Below, one piece after another: positions 6,786-6,817 of a stretch of DNA of 6,817 nucleotides (positions within the stretch are counted from its first letter, which is position 1; every line of letters starts with the position of its first letter). Source of the stretch: Methanobacteriota archaeon (lineage in GTDB: Archaea > Halobacteriota > Methanosarcinia > Methanosarcinales > Methanosarcinaceae). Below the pieces are notes generated by a model that was not told the origin of the DNA, made no database searches, and worked only from the letters and a program-made list of their open reading frames with translations. The stretch lies in assembly GCA_030837265.1 (NCBI GenBank), contig JAUPKV010000051.1, forward strand, positions 1 through 6,817, given 5' to 3'. The translations under genes and the position numbers were made by a program.

Positions 6786-6817
6786 TTATATGAAAACTAA
6801 AAGGACTCGACCAGGAC

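Noticed and set aside
6790..6817. ATG at 6790 opening a frame (MKTKRTRPG) to the right edge, a possible next gene
   Set aside because: There is no ribosome binding site before it, only nine codons are visible, and they match nothing I recognise.
1..6817. CRISPR arrays, insertion sequences, attachment sites, tRNA or rRNA genes
   Set aside because: I saw no regularly spaced repeats, transposase, terminal inverted repeats flanked by duplications, or tRNA-like folds.

Overview
The window looks like chromosomal DNA of a methanogenic archaeon, most likely a Methanosarcina. This rests on four things. The spacers are AT-rich and carry archaeal TATA-like boxes. The ribosome binding sites are GGAGGT/GAGGT type. 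A large exported papain-type protease combines a lectin-like region with a PKD domain, an architecture I associate with Methanosarcina. An AcnA-type aconitase lies next to a Si-type citrate synthase, which fits the incomplete oxidative TCA branch known in that genus. The species cannot be fixed from the sequence alone.

Layout: positions 1-1922 (minus strand) are one uninterrupted reading frame that runs off the left edge. It encodes a secreted C1 (papain-family) cysteine protease with an intact Gln-Cys-His-Asn catalytic set, a long low-complexity N-terminal region, a lectin-like region and the start of a PKD domain. Positions 1923-2564 are a 642-bp AT-rich divergent intergenic region with candidate promoters for both flanking genes, a small palindrome near the predicted protease transcription start, and a possible hairpin in the aconitase leader. 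Positions 2565-5393 (plus) encode a complete aconitase of 942 residues. Positions 5394-5717 are a 324-bp spacer with a strong hairpin behind the aconitase gene, a candidate promoter, a palindrome, and a series of inverted repeats that would form a structured leader for the next gene. Positions 5718-6785 (plus) encode a complete, slightly short citrate synthase. The last 32 bp hold nothing I can support as a gene.

Together, citrate synthase and aconitase convert acetyl-CoA plus oxaloacetate to isocitrate. In Methanosarcina this feeds an isocitrate dehydrogenase to make 2-oxoglutarate for glutamate synthesis; no isocitrate dehydrogenase gene is visible here. The protease is a separate, divergently transcribed cell-surface function with no evident metabolic link.

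I found no clear case of an undescribed system. The items most worth a second look are the structured leader and palindrome ahead of citrate synthase, the bipartite hairpin behind aconitase, the acidic insertion in aconitase, and the protease's departures from the papain consensus around the catalytic cysteine.
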